This document shows positions 1-8,486 of a DNA stretch of 64,000 nt, piece by piece. A program made the translations under genes and the position numbers. Numbering within the stretch: position 1 is the stretch's first letter; every line of letters begins with the position of its first letter. Source of the stretch: JAYRZB01 sp041916675 (GTDB lineage: Bacteria > Pseudomonadota > Alphaproteobacteria > Rhizobiales > Devosiaceae); the NCBI GenBank assembly GCA_041916675.1, contig JAYRZB010000001.1, forward strand, positions 310,001-374,000, written 5' to 3'. A model generated the notes under the pieces. The model did no database searches and had not been told where the DNA came from. It saw only the letters and a program-made list of their open reading frames with translations.

Positions 1-1
1 A

Positions 2-427
2 GGCGCGCAGCTGGTGATCCTGGGCAAGCAGGCAATTGACGATGACGCCAACCAGACCGGCCAGATGCTGGCGGCGCTTTTGGGCTGGGACCAGGCGACA
101 TTTGCCTCGAAGGTTGAAATTCTTGACGGCAAGGCGCGGGTGACGCGCGAGATCGACGGCGGCATGCAGACCATCGATGTGACCCTGCCCGCGATTGTGA
201 CCGCCGACCTGCGGCTGAATGAGCCACGGTTCGCCAGCCTGCCCAACATCATGAAGGCCCGCAAGAAGCCGCTGGATGAAACAACGCCCGAGGCGCTTGG
301 AATTGACGTGACGCCGCGCCTGAAAGTGCTGGCAACCGAGAACCCACCGGCCCGCCAGGCCGGGGTGATTGTGCAATCGGTCGATGAGCTTCTGGGCAAG
401 CTGCGCACCGAAGCCGGCGTGCTGTGA
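2..427 (+). CDS. etfB: Electron transfer flavoprotein beta subunit, C-terminal part (5' end outside window)
   Basis: EtfB pairs with EtfA to carry electrons from flavin dehydrogenases (acyl-CoA dehydrogenases and others) to ETF:ubiquinone oxidoreductase; it acts in the cytoplasm and binds AMP. The reading frame is open to the left edge, so about the first 110 residues of a roughly 250-residue protein are missing. The visible part includes LVILGKQAIDDDANQTGQ, and near the end PRFASLPNIMKARKKPLD, which matches the conserved EtfB C-terminal signature (PR-x-ASLPNIMKA-K). The stop lies 14 nt before the etfA start, so the two are cotranscribed. Identification is firm. Confidence 0.96.
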   Translation, partial: GAQLVILGKQAIDDDANQTGQMLAALLGWDQATFASKVEILDGKARVTREIDGGMQTIDVTLPAIVTADLRLNEPRFASLPNIMKARKKPLDETTPEALGIDVTPRLKVLATENPPARQAGVIVQSVDELLGKLRTEAGVL

Positions 428-441
428 GCGGGGACGAAACC

Positions 442-1371
442 ATGACGACACTTTTGCTTGCAGAGCACAACAATTCGACCCTGTCGGCGGAAACCGCAAA
501 GGCGGTGACGGCGGCGGTGAGAATCGGCGCGCCGGTGCATGTGCTGGTGGCCGGGCACAATGCCAGGGCGGCAGCGGAAGCCGCGGCAGGCCTGGCAGGG
601 GTTGGCAAGGTTTTGCTGGCCGAGGGCGCGGCGTTTGAGCACCAATTGGCCGAGCCACTGGCGGCGCTGATTGTTTCGCTGGCCGGTGGCTATGACGTGA
701 TCGCAGCCGCATCGACCAGCACCGGCAAGAATGTGATGCCGCGCGTGGCGGCCCTGCTGGACGTGATGCAGGTTTCGGACGCACTCGAAGTTGTGGGGCC
801 CAAGACATTCAAGCGCCCGATCTATGCCGGCAATGCCATCCAGACGGTGGAATCGAGTGATGCCAAGGTGGTGCTGACCATCCGCACGCCCTCGTTCGAG
901 GCGGCGGCGGGCGGTGGTTCGGCAGCAATCGAAGCCATCGCCCTGCCCGCACTTTCGGGCGGCAGCGCGCATGTGGATTATCTCAAGACCGAATCCGACC
1001 GGCCAGAGCTCTCCTCGGCGCGGATCGTGGTGTCGGGCGGGCGGGCCTTTGGCAGCAAGGAGCGCTTTGACGAGGTGCTGAACCCATTTGCGCAGGCGCT
1101 GGGGGCGGCGGTTGGCGCGTCGCGCGCGGCAGTGGACGCCGGATATGCGGCCAATGACATGCAGGTGGGCCAGACCGGCAAGGTGGTGGCGCCCGATGTC
1201 TATTTTGCACTCGGGATTTCCGGGGCGATCCAGCATCTGGCCGGGATCAAGGATGCCAAGGTGATCGTGGCGATCAACAAGGACCCGGATGCCCCGATAT
1301 TCGGGGCGGCTGACTATGGGCTGGTGGCCGATGTCTTCGAGGCCGTGCCCGAGATGACCCGCAAACTCTAG
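442..1371 (+). CDS. etfA: Electron transfer flavoprotein alpha subunit
   Basis: This subunit binds the FAD of ETF and completes the electron carrier with EtfB. The product is 309 residues, normal for the family. It begins MTTLLLAEH, the usual EtfA N-terminus. The C-terminal half holds the FAD-binding region: SGGRAFGSKERF near 200, then GQTGKVVAPDVYFALGISGA and IVAINKDPDAPIF. I prefer the ATG at 442 to an in-frame GTG at 424, because it gives the family N-terminus and a GGGGA sits 8-12 nt upstream. It directly follows etfB and converges on the mannosidase gene through a shared terminator. Confidence 0.96.
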   Translation: MTTLLLAEHNNSTLSAETAKAVTAAVRIGAPVHVLVAGHNARAAAEAAAGLAGVGKVLLAEGAAFEHQLAEPLAALIVSLAGGYDVIAAASTSTGKNVMPRVAALLDVMQVSDALEVVGPKTFKRPIYAGNAIQTVESSDAKVVLTIRTPSFEAAAGGGSAAIEAIALPALSGGSAHVDYLKTESDRPELSSARIVVSGGRAFGSKERFDEVLNPFAQALGAAVGASRAAVDAGYAANDMQVGQTGKVVAPDVYFALGISGAIQHLAGIKDAKVIVAINKDPDAPIFGAADYGLVADVFEAVPEMTRKL

Positions 1372-1378
1372 GCCATTG

Positions 1379-1400
1379 ACCGGCGCCCGAGGGCGCCGGT
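1379..1400. terminator. Bidirectional Rho-independent terminator between etfA and the mannosidase gene
   Basis: A perfect 9-bp GC-rich stem (ACCGGCGCC / GGCGCCGGT) with a CGAG loop lies 8 nt after the etfA stop. On the plus strand it is followed by TCTGTTT. It sits between two convergent genes, so it can serve both. Confidence 0.75.
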
Positions 1401-1406
1401 TCTGTT

Positions 1407-4400
1407 TCAGGCCCGCGTCAATCGCCAGGTGCGAACCTCGAACGGGGCCAGGCCGTGGCTGGAGCTGCGGGTGATGGGCTCTTCGAGGAGATTGAGCGGG
1501 CCCGAGACGTTCCATCCGCTGGCGCTGAGTTCGTAGGGGCCACGGGCCCCCTGCGGTTCGTAGACGCGCAGGATCAGCCCGGTGCCATCCTCCGCGACCT
1601 TGAAGCCGGATAGCGCGGCCACCGTGCCGCCCTGGGCGAGGGTGGAATAGGTGCCGGTGGCAAGGCCGGATGCCGGAGTGAAAACCAGCGGCTGGTTGAG
1701 ATCCTCAGCTTCCTCGCGCACACCGCCGGTCGACCAGTCGCCGGCATGGGGCATCAGCGCATAGGCAAAACTCTGCTCGCCCTCGTCGGCCAGCGGATCG
1801 GGATAGACCGGGCTGCGCACCAGGCTGAGGCCCAGCACATTGCCGCGCACCGAGTGCCCATATTTGGCGTTGTTGAGAATGGCAAGGCCAAAACCGGGCT
1901 CGGACAGGTCGGCAAAGCGATGGGCCGCCACTTCGAAGCGGGCCTGATCCCACGAGGTATTTTCGTGGGTGGGGCGACGGATGACGCCGTGGGCGCATTC
2001 GAAGGTGGCGGTTTCGGCCCGCACATCGGCGGGCGTCAGCGTGCGCAGCAGGCAGCGGCGATCGCGCCAGTCGATGGTGGTTTCGATATCAAGACGCTGG
2101 CCGTTGGCGGCAAGGGCATAGATTTGCGTAACGGTTGAGTTACGGAAATTATAGCTGACCTCGATGGCGGCGCGGTGCGGACCGGAGGCAACGGTGCGGA
2201 TTGAGGTGGCGCGCAACTGTTCGCCGACCTCGGCATAATCCTCATCGATATCCCAGGCATCCCAGTTGCGCGGCTTGTCGGCGGGATAGACCCAGAGCTG
2301 GTTGCCCGGACCGGCAAGCGCCTCGCGGCCGGTGGCCTTGTGATAGAGCGAAACCAAAGTGCCATCATCGGCGATGGTGGCGACCAGATGAGCGTTTTCG
2401 AGGGTCTGGCCGGAGACCGAAAGGCCAGGTGTTGCCGGGAGGGCCGAGCGATCGAGCACGGCAATGCCAAGGGGCGGCAACACATCATCGGTGGCGATTG
2501 CCTGCCCGTCGACAACCAGCCGCAGCGGGCGTTGTTCGCTGAGGGTGGGATTGACGACGACAAGGACTGCTTGCGCGCCCCCGGTGGGCAGTTGAGCGAT
2601 GAGGCGGGCCATCGCCCGCTGCTGCTCGGCGATGGCGGCATCGCGGGCGATCTCAAGCTCGGAGCGGGCTTCGACATTGACCTCGCGGATCGATGAGCCG
2701 GGCAGAATATCGTGAAACTCGTTCTTGAGCACGGGATGCCAGATGGTTTCGAGCGTCGGCGGCAATTCGGCGCCGCACAGCGCGGCGATGGCACCGACGG
2801 TTTCCGCGGTGATCAGCGCGCGCTCGGCCTGGCGATGGGCCCGCTTGACATGGCTCTGGGTGGTGAGCGTGGCGCGGTGCAGTTCGAGATAAATCTCGCC
2901 CTGCCACGTGGGCAGACGGGTCTGCGCGGCCGTTTGCTGTGCGTGGGCGAAGAACTGATCCACCCTGCCCCAGCGAGCTTTGGGCAGCGCGGGAAAATCG
3001 CGGAGCTGGATTTCGCGATCGAGCATTTCGGGCGTGACGCCGCCACCGCCATCGCCATAGCCGACCGATAGCAGGGTTTGGCCGTGCTGCACCTTCTGCT
3101 TGAAATTGCGCCAGGTCGGCAGGTAGCAATCGGCCTGGACGAAGCCGTTATAGCCCTGCATCGGATTGTTGAAGGTGTGGGTGAGAACCTTGCTGCCATC
3201 GAGCCCTTCCCACCAGAACAGATCGTAGGGAAGCTTATTGGTTTCGGACCAGTTGACCTTGGTGGTGAAGAAGTTTTCGATGCCGCCGAGCCGCAGCAGT
3301 TGCGGAATGGCGGGTGAAAAGCCGAAGCAATCGGGCAGCCAGCAGACGGTGTGGCGCACCCCGAATTCGCGTTCGAAGTAGCGCTGGCCGTAAAGGATCT
3401 GCCGCGCGAGGCTTTCGCCGGTGGGCATGTTGGTGTCGGGTTCCACCCACATGCCGCCGATGGTTTCCCACACCCCCTCAGCGGCCCGGGCCTTGACCGC
3501 GTCGAGCAGCGCCGGATCGTCCCGGGCGATCTGATCGTAGTAGGCGGCGGTTGACTGGTTGAAGCGGAAATCGGGCGATTGCTGCATCAGCGACAACGCG
3601 GTGGAGAAGGTGCGGCGGGCCTTGCGGCGGGTTTCGCCATAGGGCCAGAGCCAGGCCAGATCGATATGGGCGTGGCCGGAGAGCAGGATTTCGCCCTGCG
3701 GCGGGAAGCGCTGCTGGAGGGCCCTGAGGGCAGCGGTGAGGCTGGCATGGGCAGCAACGACGCTGGCCCGCGCAGCAGCATCAAGACCGTCCGGATTGGG
3801 TTTGAGATCGGGCAATTGCCAGATCTTTTGCTGATCGACAGTGCCGGAAATACGCGAGATGTAGTCGGCGGTGCGCGAGGGCCAGGCCAGCATGCGCAAG
3901 GCGGACTCGGCGGCATCGAGCAGATGCGGCACCACTTCGTGCTGATCAAGGGCACCGGCGGCCTCGTTGACCTGCAGGAGCAGAAGGATCAGTTGCTCAA
4001 GCGCCGGTTCCACCCACACCAGCCGCGCCATGGTGAGCGCCGGATTGCGCACCGGCTCGCCAAACGGCAGGCGCGGCACGCTTTCGGTTTTTATGCCGAC
4101 CCTGCGGCCGGTGACGCGGAATTCGCGATGGTATGGATCGAGCCCGAACTGCTGCGGCGCGCCACCATCGAAGGTCAGCCAGATCAGGCTTTCGCCACCC
4201 ACATCGAGCAGGAGCCGGGTTTCGGCCAGGGGCCAGTCGGCCGGGACTTCGGCATCGGCAGAGAAATGCAGGGGCGCATCGGACGCCGGCCATGCGGCGC
4301 CCAGCGCCGTGGGCTCGCCATTGCATTGCCATGCGGTGATATCGAGCGCCTGCCGGACCTGCCAATGCGTGAGCTCGTCGGTGCGGACAAGCAGGCGATG

Positions 4401-4427
4401 GCGGCGCTGGAGAAGGGTGAGGGACAT
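1407..4427 (-). CDS. Alpha-mannosidase, glycoside hydrolase family 38
   Basis: Predicted retaining alpha-mannosidase of GH38; 1006 residues with no signal peptide, so probably cytosolic and acting on imported manno-oligosaccharides. The N-terminal ~240 residues form a lead-in domain. The catalytic domain opens with GHAHIDLAWLWPYGETRRK (251-269), holding the His and Asp metal ligands. WVEPDTNMPTGESLARQ (about 327-343) contains the likely nucleophile Asp331. WLPDCFGFSPAIPQLL and the C-terminal beta-sandwich regions are also typical. No sugar transporter or regulator is adjacent, so the natural substrate cannot be judged. The 240-bp region upstream is relatively AT-rich. Family assignment is firm; the substrate is inferred. 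Confidence 0.93.
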   Translation of the reverse strand: MSLTLLQRRHRLLVRTDELTHWQVRQALDITAWQCNGEPTALGAAWPASDAPLHFSADAEVPADWPLAETRLLLDVGGESLIWLTFDGGAPQQFGLDPYHREFRVTGRRVGIKTESVPRLPFGEPVRNPALTMARLVWVEPALEQLILLLLQVNEAAGALDQHEVVPHLLDAAESALRMLAWPSRTADYISRISGTVDQQKIWQLPDLKPNPDGLDAAARASVVAAHASLTAALRALQQRFPPQGEILLSGHAHIDLAWLWPYGETRRKARRTFSTALSLMQQSPDFRFNQSTAAYYDQIARDDPALLDAVKARAAEGVWETIGGMWVEPDTNMPTGESLARQILYGQRYFEREFGVRHTVCWLPDCFGFSPAIPQLLRLGGIENFFTTKVNWSETNKLPYDLFWWEGLDGSKVLTHTFNNPMQGYNGFVQADCYLPTWRNFKQKVQHGQTLLSVGYGDGGGGVTPEMLDREIQLRDFPALPKARWGRVDQFFAHAQQTAAQTRLPTWQGEIYLELHRATLTTQSHVKRAHRQAERALITAETVGAIAALCGAELPPTLETIWHPVLKNEFHDILPGSSIREVNVEARSELEIARDAAIAEQQRAMARLIAQLPTGGAQAVLVVVNPTLSEQRPLRLVVDGQAIATDDVLPPLGIAVLDRSALPATPGLSVSGQTLENAHLVATIADDGTLVSLYHKATGREALAGPGNQLWVYPADKPRNWDAWDIDEDYAEVGEQLRATSIRTVASGPHRAAIEVSYNFRNSTVTQIYALAANGQRLDIETTIDWRDRRCLLRTLTPADVRAETATFECAHGVIRRPTHENTSWDQARFEVAAHRFADLSEPGFGLAILNNAKYGHSVRGNVLGLSLVRSPVYPDPLADEGEQSFAYALMPHAGDWSTGGVREEAEDLNQPLVFTPASGLATGTYSTLAQGGTVAALSGFKVAEDGTGLILRVYEPQGARGPYELSASGWNVSGPLNLLEEPITRSSSHGLAPFEVRTWRLTRA

Positions 4428-4667
4428 GGCAACACTCGCAGGGTGGACCGGGACGGACTATCTGGCCCGAGTGTGGCACGCCCTTGCCTGGGATGGCGCG
4501 GCCCAGTCGGCGGAACCACAGAAAAATAGAATTCCAAACTACATTCCGATCAGGAAATTAACTCTGTGCCCATGCATTGCTTTCCAAAACGCTTTGGTTT
4601 TCATATTGAGCAATCTAGAAGGGCATTTCCACCGAGCCGGAAGTTTGGGGTGTGCCACGCGTTATAG

Positions 4668-5060
4668 TTGGCAGACTTGGCTGAAATACCCGAAATCATC
4701 AGAAACTACTGGTACGATCTCGACTGGGACGTCGGCGCGCTGTGGTCGCTCGACCTGCCGGTCGAAATGATTGCGCTCGAAGATTTGGTCTGGCACCTCG
4801 ACGTGCCGCTGTGGAGCCGCGATGGGGCCGACTATGTGCTGACCCCCTCGGCGGTGCTGGCGGAACCCGAAACGCACCGCGCGCACTACCAGCGCGTGAT
4901 GGACGTCGACCTGGGATTTCCGCTCTTTGTGGCTCGGATCAGGGATCGCTGGCTGATCCTTGACGGCATTCACAGGCTGGCCAAGGCCCATGTGTATCGG
5001 CTGGAACAGATCGGCGTCCGCAAGGTGCCCGAGGCCATGTTGCAGCGCTGGGACTCCTGA
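4668..5060 (+). CDS. Small ParB/sulfiredoxin-fold-like protein of unknown function
   Basis: Product of 130 residues. The C-terminal part, with RDRWLILDGIHRLAKAHVYR followed by IGVRKVPEAML, has the shape of the ParB/Srx nuclease-like fold (hydrophobic strand, DGxHRL, helix, then a strand after G-x-x-V). The first 60 residues are rich in W, D and L (NYWYDLDWDVGALWSLDLPVE). I recall similar small orphan proteins in other Proteobacteria but cannot name a family. The start is uncertain: a TTG at 4668 directly follows an in-frame stop, and no good ribosome binding site is visible. It stands alone between the mannosidase gene and rpoE. Function unknown. Confidence 0.65.
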   Translation: MADLAEIPEIIRNYWYDLDWDVGALWSLDLPVEMIALEDLVWHLDVPLWSRDGADYVLTPSAVLAEPETHRAHYQRVMDVDLGFPLFVARIRDRWLILDGIHRLAKAHVYRLEQIGVRKVPEAMLQRWDS

Positions 5061-5138
5061 GGTTTACCGCCAGCCTCGCTTGACGGGCCGATGCGCAGAG
5101 CCCACCCTGATTTTCAGGAAGGTTCGCCCAGATCGCAG

Positions 5139-5164
5139 TGATCCAACCCGGATGCATGGCCGTT
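5139..5164 (+). promoter_or_regulatory. Candidate ECF11-type RpoE promoter upstream of rpoE-chrR
   Basis: TGATCC at 5139-5144, then 16 nt, then CGTT at 5161-5164, about 27 nt before the rpoE start. The consensus I recall for RpoE of the ChrR-controlled (ECF11) group is TGATCC-N16-CGTA(AGA). The -35 element matches perfectly and the -10 matches at three of four core bases. This would make rpoE-chrR autoregulated, as in Rhodobacter sphaeroides. Confidence 0.6.
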
Positions 5165-5190
5165 CAAAGGCCAGCAATACGGGGACGGCG

Positions 5191-5790
5191 ATGGTTGCGT
5201 TTGCAATGACGGAAACAAAATCAGGCGTCGAGTGGGCGGATGAAACTGGCCAGGACCCGGCTACGTTGCTGATGCGTGTTGCTGAAAACCGCGACAAGGC
5301 GGCGCTGGCAGCGCTGTTTCACCTTTTCGGCCCAAGGATCAAGTCGATGATGTTGAGAATGGGGGCGCCCAACGCCCTCGCAGAAGACCTGGTGCAGGAG
5401 ACCCTGCTGGCGGTGTGGCGCAAGGCCCACCTCTATACCCGCACGCGCGGGGCCGCGAGTACCTGGATTTTTACCGTGGCGCGCAACCTGCGCATTGACC
5501 AGCTGCGCCGGCAATCAAACAAGCCCTATGTCGATCTCGACCGCGTGGAGCTGGCCAGCGATGCCCCGTTCGGCCAGGCAGTGGTGGAGCAGAACGAAGT
5601 GATTGCCCGGGTGAGCCGCGCGCTGGAGGTGCTGTCGCCCGAACAGCGCGAAGTGGTGCGCCTGAGTTTCCTGCATGACCTGCCGCATGTGGACATTGCC
5701 GAAAAGCTTGGCATTCCGCTGGGCACCGTGAAATCCCGGCTGCGCCTTGCCTATGACAAGCTGCGCCCCTTGCTGGAGGATCTGCATTGA
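5191..5790 (+). CDS. rpoE: ECF RNA polymerase sigma factor, RpoE of the ChrR-controlled (ECF11) group
   Basis: Alternative sigma factor, 199 residues, expected to direct the response to singlet oxygen and related oxidants. Region 2 is seen in APNALAEDLVQETLLAVWRK and STWIFTVARNLRIDQLRR. Region 4 is seen in LSPEQREVVRLSFLHDLPH and IAEKLGIPLGTVKSRLR, a helix-turn-helix. The ATG at 5191 is chosen because GGGGA lies just upstream; an in-frame ATG at 5206 is possible. The stop overlaps the chrR start by 4 nt, so sigma and anti-sigma are translationally coupled. The group assignment rests mainly on the chrR neighbour, the flanking cfa/DUF1365/FAD genes and the promoter sequence. Confidence 0.93.
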   Translation: MVAFAMTETKSGVEWADETGQDPATLLMRVAENRDKAALAALFHLFGPRIKSMMLRMGAPNALAEDLVQETLLAVWRKAHLYTRTRGAASTWIFTVARNLRIDQLRRQSNKPYVDLDRVELASDAPFGQAVVEQNEVIARVSRALEVLSPEQREVVRLSFLHDLPHVDIAEKLGIPLGTVKSRLRLAYDKLRPLLEDLH

Positions 5791-6431
5791 GCATCGCACA
5801 TCACCCAGATATTTCGACGCTGATGGCGTTTTCGGCCGGTACGCTGGACGAACCCTATGCGCTTGTGATTTCGACCCACCTGGCCATGTGCGAGGGATGC
5901 CGCGATGTGGCGCGCCGCACCAATGTGATTGGTGGCGCCCTGCTCGCTTCCGAACCGGCAGCGCCGATGGCCTCCGGCGCGCTCGACCGGCTGATGGCTA
6001 ACCTCGACGACGCCATTGAAGTGACGGCGCCTGTTGCGCCGAAATCGGATGTTCCCGCGCCGTTGCAGCGCTACCTGCCCGATGGGCTGGATTCGGTGCG
6101 CTGGAAGTTCTCGGGGCCGGGCGTTGCCGTGGCTGACCTGCCGGCGAGCAAAACGGCAAAGTCGCGTTTGATGCTGCTGCGCGTGGCGGCTGGTCGGCGC
6201 GTACCCGAGCACAGCCATGGCGGGCAGGAGCTGACGCTGATCCTGCGCGGCGCTTACAAGGACCGCTTCGGCGTGTTTGCGGCGGGCGACATTGCCGACC
6301 ACGACGAGGACGTGGAACACCAGCCGATTGCCGAACCGGGCGAGGATTGCATCTGCCTGGTGGCGGTCGATGCCAAGCTCAACTTCCGCAGCCGGCTGGT
6401 GCGGACTTTGCAGCCCCTGTTCGGGCTCTAG
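5787..6431 (+). CDS. chrR: Zinc-dependent anti-sigma factor ChrR (anti-sigma domain plus cupin)
   Basis: Binds and inactivates the preceding RpoE until singlet oxygen or organic peroxide triggers release. The product is 214 residues in two domains. The N-terminal ZAS domain has zinc ligands His6, His31, Cys35 and Cys38 (STHLAMCEGC), the spacing known for ChrR. The C-terminal cupin domain carries His142, His144, Glu148 and His178 (PEHSHGGQE, then DEDVEH), matching the second metal site of the R. sphaeroides protein. The start is a TTG whose last two bases begin the rpoE TGA stop, with GGAGGA a few bases upstream. All eight metal ligands are present, so it should be functional. Confidence 0.94.
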   Translation: MSIAHHPDISTLMAFSAGTLDEPYALVISTHLAMCEGCRDVARRTNVIGGALLASEPAAPMASGALDRLMANLDDAIEVTAPVAPKSDVPAPLQRYLPDGLDSVRWKFSGPGVAVADLPASKTAKSRLMLLRVAAGRRVPEHSHGGQELTLILRGAYKDRFGVFAAGDIADHDEDVEHQPIAEPGEDCICLVAVDAKLNFRSRLVRTLQPLFGL

Positions 6432-6443
6432 CACCCTCAGCGC

Positions 6444-6464
6444 TGCCGGGGCGTTGCCCCGGCA
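6444..6464. other. Perfect 9-bp stem-loop between chrR and the SDR gene
   Basis: TGCCGGGGC, loop GTT, GCCCCGGCA, beginning 13 nt after the chrR stop. There is no T-run on either strand, so it is not a standard intrinsic terminator. It could be a processing site, a stabilising 3' hairpin for the rpoE-chrR message, or a partial attenuator that lowers expression of the following gene. Confidence 0.6.
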
Positions 6465-6485
6465 CAGTGCACAAGGATTTCACGC

Positions 6486-7241
6486 ATGCAGCCCAGCAAG
6501 ACCGTGTGGATTATAGGCGGTGGTTCGGGCATTGGCGCGGCGGTGGCGCGGCGCATGGCCGGTGATGGCTGGCGGGTGGCGATTTCCGGGCGCCGGGCCG
6601 ACAAACTGGCCGAAGTCGCCGAAAGTTCGGCCAATATCGTGCCATTTGTGCTGGATGTGACGGATGCCGAGGCGATCGGTGCGACGGTGCAGGCCATCGT
6701 GGAAAAGTTCGGGCGCATTGACATGACGATTTTTGGCGCCGCGGCCTGGCAGCCGATGAATGTGGGCGACTATGACTTCACCAAATTCCAGACCATTGTC
6801 GACACCAACCTGATGGGTGTGGTGCGGGTGGCCAATGCGCTGATACCGCAGCTGGAAAAGCAAGGTGGCGGGCAGTTTGCCGTGATTGCCTCGGTGGCCG
6901 GGTATTTCGGCCTGCCGCGCTCGGGCGCATACTCAGCCACCAAGGCGGCGCTGATCAACCTGCTCGAAACCATGCGCACCGAGCTGGCGCCGCGCAGGAT
7001 TGTGGTGCGGATGGTGGCGCCGGGGTTCGTGAAATCGGAACTGACGGACAAGAACGACTTCCCCATGCCGTTCCTGATGGAAACCGACGATGCAGCAAAA
7101 CGGATTGTCGACGGCCTGACTGGTTCGGACCGGTTCGAGATCGCCTTTCCGCGCCGCATGGTGTGGCTGATGAAAACGATCCGTTTCCTGCCCTATCCGA
7201 TGTTTTTCTGGCTCACCGCCAGGATGCTGCCAAAGGCCTGA
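6486..7241 (+). CDS. Short-chain dehydrogenase/reductase (SDR), RpoE-block member
   Basis: NAD(P)-dependent oxidoreductase of 251 residues. The nucleotide-binding glycine motif IIGGGSGIGAAVA lies at 9-21. The catalytic residues are Ser136 (IASVAGY), Tyr149 and Lys153 (AYSATKAAL). The C-terminus is hydrophobic (LPYPMFFWLTARMLPKA) and may touch the membrane. AAGGA lies 8 nt before the ATG. It follows chrR after 54 nt containing a strong hairpin and ends 2 nt from the convergent cfa gene. An SDR gene is a frequent companion of cfa/DUF1365 genes in RpoE/ChrR regulons; the substrate, perhaps an oxidised lipid, is inference. Confidence 0.88.
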   Translation: MQPSKTVWIIGGGSGIGAAVARRMAGDGWRVAISGRRADKLAEVAESSANIVPFVLDVTDAEAIGATVQAIVEKFGRIDMTIFGAAAWQPMNVGDYDFTKFQTIVDTNLMGVVRVANALIPQLEKQGGGQFAVIASVAGYFGLPRSGAYSATKAALINLLETMRTELAPRRIVVRMVAPGFVKSELTDKNDFPMPFLMETDDAAKRIVDGLTGSDRFEIAFPRRMVWLMKTIRFLPYPMFFWLTARMLPKA

Positions 7242-7243
7242 GA

Positions 7244-8479
7244 TCAGGCCGGCTTGCGGTATTGGTAGATGCCGACGTCGATTGAGCCTTCGGTGAAACC
7301 GGCCTCACAATAGCTTAGGTAATAGACCCACTTCCGCTTGAACTGCTCATCGTAGCCAAGCGGCGCGATGACGTTCCAGCGCTCCAGAAAACGCTCGCGC
7401 CAGAGGCGAAGGGTCTTGGCGTAGGAGAGGCGGAAGTTCTCGACGTTTTCGAGCACGAGCCCAACTCGATTGCCCTGCTCGCGCATGGCAGTCTTGGTGA
7501 GCAGCATGCCGCCGGGGAAGATGTAGCGCTGGATGAAATCAGGCCCGGACCGGTAGCCCTCGAAATCGGCTTCGTTGATGGTGATGGCCTGGATAGCGGC
7601 GGTGCCGCCAGGCTTGAGCCGATCATGCACGGTCTGGAAATAAGACGGCCAGTGCTCTTCGCCCACGGCCTCGATCATCTCGATGGAACCGATGTGGTCG
7701 AACTGCCCGGTGGTGTCGCGATAATCCTCGAAAACCAGCTCGGCATATTCATCGAGCCCCTGGCGCTTGAGGCGCTCAAGACCGTATTTGAGCTGCTCAC
7801 GCGACAGGGTGATGCCGCGCAGCCTGGCCTTGTAGTCGCGGGCAACAGCTTCGGCAAACCCGCCCCAGCCGCAGCCGATTTCGAGCACGGTATGGCCCGG
7901 CTTGATGCCGGCCATATCGGCGACGCGGTGATATTTTTCGCGCTGGGCCTGTTCGAGCGACTGGTTGCCCGAGGCAAACAGCGCCGATGAATAGGTCATC
8001 GAGGGGTCGAGCCATTCGCCGTAGAAATCATTGCCGAGATCATAGTGCTCGGAAATGTTCTGCCTGGAGCCCTCGCGCGTGTTGGGGCGGGACAGATGAT
8101 AGGCCAGATCGTGCGCCGCCTTGCGGAAGAGCCCGGGATTGGCGCTTTCGAACATATCGCGGTTCTGCAGGAAGAAGCGGAACAGCGCGGTCAGATCATC
8201 GACCTCGACATCGCCATCGATATAGGCAGCGGCAAAGCCAACCGTGCCCCGGCGCATTGCCTGGGTGATGACTTTGAAGTTGTTCAGTTTCAGAACTGCG
8301 TGCTCGCCAGTGCCGGGATTGCCCACGGTGCGGCTGCGTCCATTGGGGAAAACCACCGTCAGGCCGCCAAAGCGTGGCCGCCCGATCAGCTTGAGCCCCA
8401 TCCACTCCACAAAGCGGGAGGAGATGCGCGTCCAGAGCGACTGGCCGCCAACGGACTGATTTACTGCAGCTTTATTCAT
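7244..8479 (-). CDS. cfa: Cyclopropane-fatty-acyl-phospholipid synthase-like SAM methyltransferase
   Basis: Transfers a methylene or methyl group from S-adenosylmethionine to unsaturated acyl chains of membrane phospholipids. The product is about 411 residues. The SAM-binding motif VLEIGCGWGGFAEAVA lies in the middle; SEHYDLGNDFYGEWLDPSMTYSSALF precedes it in pieces typical of CFA synthases, followed by IGSIEMIEAVGEEHWPSYF and FIFPGG-like RYIFPGGMLL. I chose the ATG at 8479, 7 nt after the DUF1365 stop; an in-frame ATG at 8500 would overlap that gene. In R. sphaeroides the homologue CfaA is RpoE-dependent and promotes ChrR turnover, and the context here agrees. Confidence 0.92.
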   Translation of the reverse strand: MNKAAVNQSVGGQSLWTRISSRFVEWMGLKLIGRPRFGGLTVVFPNGRSRTVGNPGTGEHAVLKLNNFKVITQAMRRGTVGFAAAYIDGDVEVDDLTALFRFFLQNRDMFESANPGLFRKAAHDLAYHLSRPNTREGSRQNISEHYDLGNDFYGEWLDPSMTYSSALFASGNQSLEQAQREKYHRVADMAGIKPGHTVLEIGCGWGGFAEAVARDYKARLRGITLSREQLKYGLERLKRQGLDEYAELVFEDYRDTTGQFDHIGSIEMIEAVGEEHWPSYFQTVHDRLKPGGTAAIQAITINEADFEGYRSGPDFIQRYIFPGGMLLTKTAMREQGNRVGLVLENVENFRLSYAKTLRLWRERFLERWNVIAPLGYDEQFKRKWVYYLSYCEAGFTEGSIDVGIYQYRKPA

Positions 8480-8486
8480 CCAACTA

